From Anaerolineae bacterium (GTDB taxonomy: Bacteria > Chloroflexota > Anaerolineae > Promineifilales > Promineifilaceae), in NCBI GenBank assembly GCA_030425205.1, contig JAUIAP010000021.1, forward strand, positions 49,584 to 113,583: a stretch of DNA of 64,000 nt, written 5' to 3'. Below the pieces are notes generated by a model. The model did no database searches and was not told where the DNA came from. It saw nothing but the letters and a program-made list of their open reading frames with translations. The translations under genes and the position numbers were made by a program. Within the stretch, counting starts at the first letter, position 1. The number at the start of each line of letters is the position of its first letter. This document shows, in pieces, positions 21,801 to 30,800 of the stretch.

Positions 21801-24800
21801 GCAGCTACGTCTATCTCGACTATGTCGATTTGTGGGATGGCACGGCGTTGGCAGACGGCCGATTTGAGCAAAACGATGCGCGTGTTCTCAGCACCAGCAA
21901 CTGGTCAAACGGCAACACAGGCACAGCCAGTGGGGGCAGCTACCAACGCTTTGGCTCTAGCAAATGGTTCCCGTTCACAGGCGACAGCGTCACCGCCCAA
22001 CTGTTCACCTATAACACGACGGGGCACATGGAAATCCTGATCGACGGTGTCAGTCAAGGTATCGTGGACGTGCAAAGCACGAGCAACGGCACGCGCACCT
22101 TCTCATTTGACGGACTCGGCAGCGGCATCCACGTCCTGCAACTACACGCATGGCGTGGCACATCGACGGTGGACGCATTTGAAACACCCGCCATCGAACC
22201 CGCCTACCAATTCTCGACCTCAACGGGTGTCGTCCGCTACGAAGAGACCGACGAGGCGATCCGTTACAACGACGCACCCCTGCGCCAAATGCCGACCTCC
22301 TTCAATTCAGGTAGTTACAGTTGGGCGAGTCGCGGCTACGCCATCTACTCAGGCGTAATCAGCGACACGTATAGCCTGACATTTGACGGCAGTAAAGTCG
22401 GTGTTGGCTTTGTCACGCGCACCAGCGGCGGCTTGGCAGAACTCTTTATCGACGGTGTCAGTCAAGGCATTGTCGATACCTATTCCAAATACGACACGAC
22501 AAAGAGCCTCTACTACGATCTCGGCAGCACGGGAACGCACACCGTCACTGTCGTCGTGTTGGATCAGCGCAACCCATTCGCTAGCAACGACAACGTCCAT
22601 CTCGACTACTTCGACGTGTACGACGGGACAGCGATGGCAGACGGTCAATTTGAACCGACGCTCGATGACGTGGTTGACGGCGACCAGCGCGTTTGGCGCA
22701 GCACCAATTGGAGTCACGCCACAACGGGCGCGGCGACCAACGGCAACTATCTGCGCTTTGGTTCACGCGCATGGTTCCCCTTCACAGGCGACAGCGTCAA
22801 CTATCAAACGCTCGTCTACAACGGCGCGGGCAGCGTCGAAATTGAAATCGACGGCATTTCGCAAGGGTACTACGATCTCTACAGTGCCAGCACGACGACG
22901 CGCACCTTCTCCTTTGATGGTCTCGGTGCGGGTGGTCATGTGATGGAAGTCAAGAATTTCCGTGGCAATGCAACACTCGACAGCTTCTCGACACCAGGCA
23001 GCGCACCATTTGTCGATGACACCCCGCCGACAGGTCTTGTGCGTTACGAAGACAACCACCCCGCCGTTCTCTACAACGGCGTACCGTATGAAGAGACGGC
23101 GACCAGTTGGAGTGGCAACAGCTATGCCACGGCAAGTCGTGGTCACGCCCGACACTCACGCACGTTGAGCGACACCATTTCGCTTACTTTTGATGGGCAG
23201 TGGGTCAGCGTCGGTTTTATTGAAGACACCAATCGCGGTCTGGCTGAAATTTTCATCGACGGTATCAGCCAAGGTATTGTGGACACCTATTCGCGTTCAC
23301 AAGATACTGGCACGGTCGTCTACGATCTCGGCACGAATGGCACACACACATTAGAAATCCTTGTGCTAGATCAACGCAATCCACTCGCTACCGATGATTA
23401 CGTCGTTCTCGACTATATCGACGTGTGGGATGGGACAGCAATGCCAGACGGCACGTTCCAAGCGGAACTCGATGAGGACGATGGGACGCAGCGGGTTTGG
23501 CGGAGTAGTAATTGGAGTAGTGCGAGTAGTGGTTCGGCCGATTCTGGCACTTACCTCCGCTTCGGCTCCCGCGTCTGGTTCCCCTTCACGGGTGACAGCG
23601 TCAGCTTCAACTCACTCGTCTACAATGGTGTTGGAACCATCGGCATCCGCATCGACGGCGAACTACAAGGATACTACGATCTTTACAGTGCCAGTACGAC
23701 GACGCGCACCTTCTCCTTTGACGGTCTCGGCGCGGGCGCACACGTCATCGAAATCCGCAACTATCGCGGCAATGCCAGCGTGGACAGCTTTACGACACCG
23801 GGCAACGCGCCCTTTGTCAACGATCTGGATAACCAAACGGGCATCATTCGCTATGAGGACAATGACCCTGCCCTGCGTTTCAACGGTGCAGAGTGGGAAG
23901 ACACGACAACCTCTTGGAGTGGCGGCGATTACGGTCACGCTAGTCATGGCTACGCCCGCTACTCGCGCACGCTTAGCGACAGCGTTTCGCTCACATTCGA
24001 TGGCAGTTGGGTCAGCGTCGGTCTACTCGAACAGACCAATGCGGGTATCGTTGAAATCGTGATCGACGGAGTTAGTCAAGGGCAATACGATACCTACTCG
24101 CGCTTTAACGATACCGTCAACTACGTCTTTGATCTTGGTGCAGGCGGCACGCATACGGTCGAGGTGATCGCCACCGATCAGCGCAACGCCAACGCGACTG
24201 ATGACTATCTCATCATCGACTACATCGACGTGTGGGACGGCACGACCATCCCCGTTGGCACATTCAACACGCAACTCGATGACTATAACTTCGACCAGCG
24301 CATCTGGCGCAGCAGCAATTGGGCGCGTTCAACGAGCGGCACGGCGACCGAAGGCGATTATCTGCGCTCCGGCTCGCGCATGTGGTTCCCCTTCACGGGC
24401 GACACCGTCACCTACCAAGCATTGGCCTACAGCAGCGCGGGTATCGTTGAAGTCCGTATCGACGGCGAATTTAAGGCACTCGTTGATCTCTACAACCCAT
24501 CGACCGTCACGCGCACCGTCTCATTCGACGGCTTGGGCGCGGGGCCACACGTCATCGAGATCGCCAACAGTCGCGGCACGGCCGTTGTGGACGGTTTCGC
24601 TACACCGGGAACGGCTCCCTTCTACGTCGATCCCGCCGCGCAAACAGGTCTTGTCCGCTTTGAAGAAAATTACGACGGAATGCGCTACAACGGCGTACCG
24701 TTTGGACAGACGGCTAGTTCGTGGTCAACCGATGATTTCTCATGGGCGAGTCGCGGCTATGCCCGCATCTCACGCACGGCGAATGACAGCTTCTCTTTTA

Positions 24801-27800
24801 CCTTTGACGGCGACTGGTTCAGCTTGGGCTTGCTCGAACGCTCAAATGCTGGCTTGCTGGAGCTATTTATCGACGGCACAAGTCAGGGCGTGATCGATAC
24901 CTACTCGCGCTACGATGACACGGTCAACTACACTTTTGACCTCACCGCCAGCGGCACGCATACCGTCGAAGTGGTCGTGCTTGACCAACGCAATCCCAAC
25001 TCATCAGACGACTGGATTCACATTGATTACGTCGATGTGTGGGACGGGACGGCGATGCCCGACGGCGAATTTGATGCGCTTTTGGAGCCAAACGACGGCG
25101 ACGAACGCATCTGGCGCAGCACCAATTGGGCGCAAAGCAGTAGCGCAACCGCGACGGGCGGAACCTATCTGCGTTCTGGCTCACGCATCTGGTTCCCATT
25201 CACGGGTGACACCGTCAGCTATCAAGCCCTCGCCTACAGCAGTGCAGGGCAGGTGAGCGTGCGAATCGACGGCGAATTTGTCGATTACTTCGACCTCTAT
25301 AATCCAGCGACCGTCACGCGCACCTTCTCCTTTGATGGACTCGGCGCGGGCGCACACGTCATCGAGATCGTCGCCCATCGCGGTACGGCGGTTATCGATA
25401 CGTTCACCACACCGGGTGAGCCACCGTTCTACACCGATCCCGCCTTGCAAACGGGTGTTGTGCGCCACGAAGAGCGCGACGCGGCGATGCGCTGGAACGG
25501 CGTGTCGTTTGACCAGACGGCAACCTCATGGGGAACGGATGATTTCTCATGGGCGAGTCGCGGCTATGCACGTATCTCGCGCACGGGTGGCGACATCTTT
25601 AGCTATACATTTGACGGGGATTGGGTCAATCTCGGTCTGCTCGAACGGTCAAACGCGGGTCTGGCGGAAGTGTTCATCGACGGCATCAGTCAGGGCATTA
25701 TCGACACCTATTCGCGTTATGATGACAGCGTCAACTACGTTTACGAGTTGGGCGCGACGGGAACGCACACTATCGAAGTGGTCGTTCTCGATCAGCGCAA
25801 CCCCTACGCCTCCGACGACTGGATTCACATCGACTATGTCGATACGTGGGACGGCACGGCGATGGGCGATGGTCTGTTCGAGGCGATTCTTGAACCAGAC
25901 AATAGTACGCAGCGCATCTGGCGCAGCAGCAATTGGGGCAATGCCAACGATGCCAATGCAAGCGATGGCTCCTATCTGCGGAGTGGTTCGCGTATGTGGT
26001 TCCCCTTCACGGGTGACACCGTCAGCTATCAGGTGTTGGCTTACAGCAGCGCGGGACAGGTTGAAATTCGGATCGACGGCGAGTCACAAGGCAACTTTGA
26101 CCTCTACAATCGCACCGTGACCCCACGTACATTCTCCTTTGAGGGATTGGGCGCGGGCGCACACGTCATCGAGATTATCGCCCGACGCGGTACGGCTGGG
26201 GTTGATGCGTTTAGCACGCCGGGCGGTGCGCCGTTCTACGAGCCACCAGTTCAAACGGGCATCGTGCGCTATGAAGAAAATCACCCCGCCATTTTGTACA
26301 ACGGCGTGCCGTTTAATGAGACGGCGACCTCGTTTGCCGACTCTGGTTACGCATGGGGCAGTCGGGGCTATGCGCGTTGGTCGCGCACGCTGAACGATAC
26401 GTTTAGCATGACGTTTGATGGCAGTTGGGTCAATCTGGGCTTTGTCGCCCGCACCAATGCAGGTCTGGCGGAAGTGTTCATTGATGGGGTCAGTCAAGGT
26501 GTGATCGACACCTACGCCACTGGCAACAGCACCGTCAACTTTGCCTACGACTTGGGCACGACAGGGACACACACCGTCGAGATCGTCGTACTCGATCAAC
26601 GCAACCCAAGTTCCACAGAAGATTACATCCACCTCGACTACATTGACGTTTGGGATGGCACAGCGATGTCGGGTGGCAGCTTTGAAGCACAGTTAGAGCC
26701 ACTGGATGGCACGCAGCGCATCTGGCGCAGCAACAACTGGGGTCACATCAATGATGGCAACTCTGAAAATGGGTTCTATCTACGTGATGGCTCTAGTGCT
26801 TGGTTCCCGTTCACAGGCGACAGCGTTAACTATGATGCCTACTTCTACAATGGGGCAGGACAGGTTGAGTTGTTGATCGACGGTGTTTCGCTCGGTGTGG
26901 TTAACTTGAATCAGACATCGGCCGAAACCAAGCCCTACGCCGCGGCCGATTTGGGCAATGGGCCACACGTCCTGCAAGTGCGGGCAGCGAGTGGGCGTTC
27001 AACACTCGAAGGATTTACGACCCCAGCCACGCCAGTCGGCTTTGCAGTTGTTGGCTCAGGCACAAACGATTTGGCGGCCGACATCGGCGACCCCAATACC
27101 TACCCTGTCGAGCTGACCAACTACAGCGCGTACAGCGACACGATCACTGTCACCGTCAGTAGCGAAAACTGGCCGTCGTCGGTCAACCCATCGCTGGTGA
27201 CGCTGCAACCGGGCGAGAGCGTTGTCGTCAGCACGACCGTCGTCGTTCCACCATCGGCCGTTCTCGGCGATACAGACACCGTGACCATCACGACCATCTC
27301 GACTGCCAACGGCAACTTCGTGACACACAACACGCTCAATCTCTACGCGGTTGATGTCAAAGTGCAACTCTGTATCGCCCTTGATGGGTCAGGCAGTGTG
27401 AGCGGGCCAGACTTTGAACTGGCGCGTCAAGGGTTGTCGGCCGCGTTCCGTGATCCAACCGTTGTGCCGCGTGACGGCACGGTTGAATTTAGTCTGGTGC
27501 AATTCCCGCTCAGTGCGCAGGTAGCAGAAGTACCGCCAACAGTAATTGTGAGCGACGCATCGGCCGAAGCGGTTGCCCAACAGATCGACACCTTTGCCCG
27601 TCAGGGTGGCGGCACACCGATGGGGCAGGGCATTAACGCCTGTGCCGACCTGATTACCGGTTCGCACCACTTCGCCAACGCCCCCGCACACGTCATCAAC
27701 GTGGCGACGGACGGCCAACCCACCGACGGCTCTGCTACACCCAATGCGCGCGATGCGGCAATTGCGGCGGGTATCACCCAAATCAACGCCGAAGCGATTG

Positions 27801-30800
27801 GGCCGGGCGCGTCGATTGGTTTCTTACGCGATCAACTTGTCTATCCACAGCCGGGTTACGTTGCGCCGCCATTTGTCGAAGATGCGGGTGGCTTTGTGAT
27901 TCCAATTGCCACTTTTGAAGATTTCGCAGCCTCGATCCGCGAAAAACTACAATTCGTCTTTGGCATCTACTCGCTTGACGTGTTGCACACCGTCCCCGTC
28001 ACGGGAACAAACATCCTCTCCACGACGATTGTGCCAGTCGCAACGGCGTATGTGACCGACACAGATCGGACAGACATCAACTGGCAGTACACGCAAGAGT
28101 CGAACACGACCGAGACGTTGACCTTCCAAACGGTGCTGCCCGACATGATAGCAGGTGAGACGCGCCGCGTCGCCGATGGGACGGTCATCTCCTACACGCT
28201 CTCGGCTGGTGAAGTGAGCCAATTGCAACTGCCGCCGCTCTACGTGGCTGCACCGCACTTGGTCGCGCTCAGCCCACCGACGCGCACCATCAGCGCAGGG
28301 GCGACCGCCAACTACACGGTTACGCTCTACAACTTGACGAGTGAGTCGTTGCCATTGACGCTCGATATTGCGGGTGTGCCAGAGAACTGGGTCAGTGGGT
28401 TGCAGGATGTGGTGGTTGCGGCCGATTCGAGCCTTGACCTGCCGATTGCGATTAGTGCGCCGGTTTCGGCCGATCTCACCACCTACAGCTTCGCCGTCAG
28501 TGTCCAGACCCCAACGGGTGGTAGCGATCAAGCATCTGCCTTGCTCACCGTCGTCGATGGGTTCGATATCGACATTTCGCCCGCCGTGCAGACCGTTTTG
28601 GCGGGTGACACGACGAGCTACGACGTGGTGATCGAGAATCCGGGCAGTGTCGCGCAAACTTACGCGCTGACGCTCGATGGACTCGATGCAATAGCACAAG
28701 CCAGCTTGCCGCCAACCGTCACCATCACCGCTGGTACGTCCACAACATTGACGCTCCCAGTCGATGGCAACTATCAGGCGGGTAGCGAACCGTTTAGCGT
28801 CACCGCCGTCAACGAAGGTGGCTTGGTGAACGACGACGCTGCGCTGCTTGAAGTGATTGGTGAAACGGGTGTCTCGCTTGACATCACACCGCCGACACAG
28901 TTCGGTGGCCCCGGCGCGGCAACGCTCTACACCGTCACCGTCAGCAACGACGGCGACTTTATCGACACGTTTGACTTGGTGGTTGACTTGCCGACGAGCT
29001 GGACGTATGAATGGCAAGCCAACGGTCAACCGACAACGCCACTGACACTAACGCCAGCCGTCTTTAACGAGGCGTTCCTCTATCTACTCGTTGTTCCACC
29101 GGCAGGTACGGCGGCGGGCAACTATCCGTTCACCGTTTCGACCGCCTCTAGCATCAACAGCAGCGCGACCGCCAGCGACAGTGCAGAACTGGTCGTCTTG
29201 GGTCAGGGTGTGGACATCGACATTCTCGACATCACGACACCAGTGCCAGCAGGTAGCGTTGTGACGTGGGATGTGGTCGTGACGAACAGCGGCACGGTCG
29301 CTGACACGTTCGACCTGAGCAATCTCGGTATTGGCGGCGAAGTGGGTAACTTCTCGCAGAGCAGCGTATCACTCGCGGCGGGTGCAGCGACGACAGTACA
29401 GTTGACGCTCGACACGCCCGATTTTGTCTTGCCGAATACGCCGTATGCGTTGATGGTTTCGGCCGAATCGCAAACGGACAGCAATGCCAATGACGACGAC
29501 ATCACCGAAATCTTCTTTACAGGTTTCGAGGCGGTCGAAGTTGCGTGGCAGCCCACGCTGCAGGAGATCAACAACGGTGAAAGTGTCGACTACTTCTTCA
29601 CCATCACCAACACAGGTAACATCCCGACGGAGTATGGGCTGACGTTCAGCACAGCCAATGGCGTGACGCTCACGCCAGAGGTGGAGACGATCACGATTCC
29701 AGCACATTTGGCAGCGGTGGTGCGGGTGACGGCAGCGGCCGATAACAGCGCGACGGGAACCTACGATCTGCTCGGCACAGCGACAGCCACAACGACCAGT
29801 GCAAGTGACACGGCAACCTTAATCGTCACCGCCGGCAACACGCCGCCCGACGCGGTAGACGACACGGTAGTGATCGATGAGGATTCAACCATCACGCTCT
29901 TTGTGTTGGACAACGATAGCGATCAAGAAAATGATCCGTTGACTGTCATCGCCATCACGCAACCGCTCGACGGCGATGCAACGCTCAATGCGGACAACAG
30001 CGTGACCATCACGCCGACGCTCGACTTCAATGGGGTGTTGACACTGACCTACACGATTAGCGACGGCGTGTTTAGCGACACGGCCAATATCGTCGTGACG
30101 GTCAATGCGGTCAACGATGCGCCCGTCGCCAATGACGACAGCGCAACGACGGATGAGGATACCGCCGTGACGATTGACGTGTTGGCAAACGATAGCGATG
30201 TCGATGACGACACGTTGACAATCACATCTGTCAGCGATGGCAACGCAGCGATCAGTGGCGACCAAATCGTTTACACGCCGACGCTCAACTTCAATGGCAT
30301 AGTCACCTTCACCTACACCATCACGGATGGCAATGGGGCGGGGGACAGTGCATTTGTCACCGTAACGGTTAATCCCGTCAACGATGCACCTGTTGCGGAA
30401 GATGACAGCACAATGACCGATGAGGATGTCGCCGTGACGATTGATGTGCTTGCCAATGACAGCGATGTAGATGGTAATGCACTGACGATTAACGCGATTA
30501 CGCAACCAGTGACAGGCACGGTGACGCTGATTAGCGACACGTTGCGCTACACGCCGACACTCAACTTCAACGGTGTGGTGACGTTTAGCTACACGGTTGG
30601 AGATGGCAATGGCGGTAGTGATGACGCGACCGTGACGGTCACAGTTCTGCCCGTCAACGATGCGCCCGTCGCCCTCGATGACAGTGCGGTGACGCTCGAA
30701 GACACGCCTGTGAGTATCGACGTGTTGGCAAATGACAGCGACGTAGACGGTGACACACTGACTATCGACAGCGTCAGTCAGCCGAGCGCAGGGACGGCGA

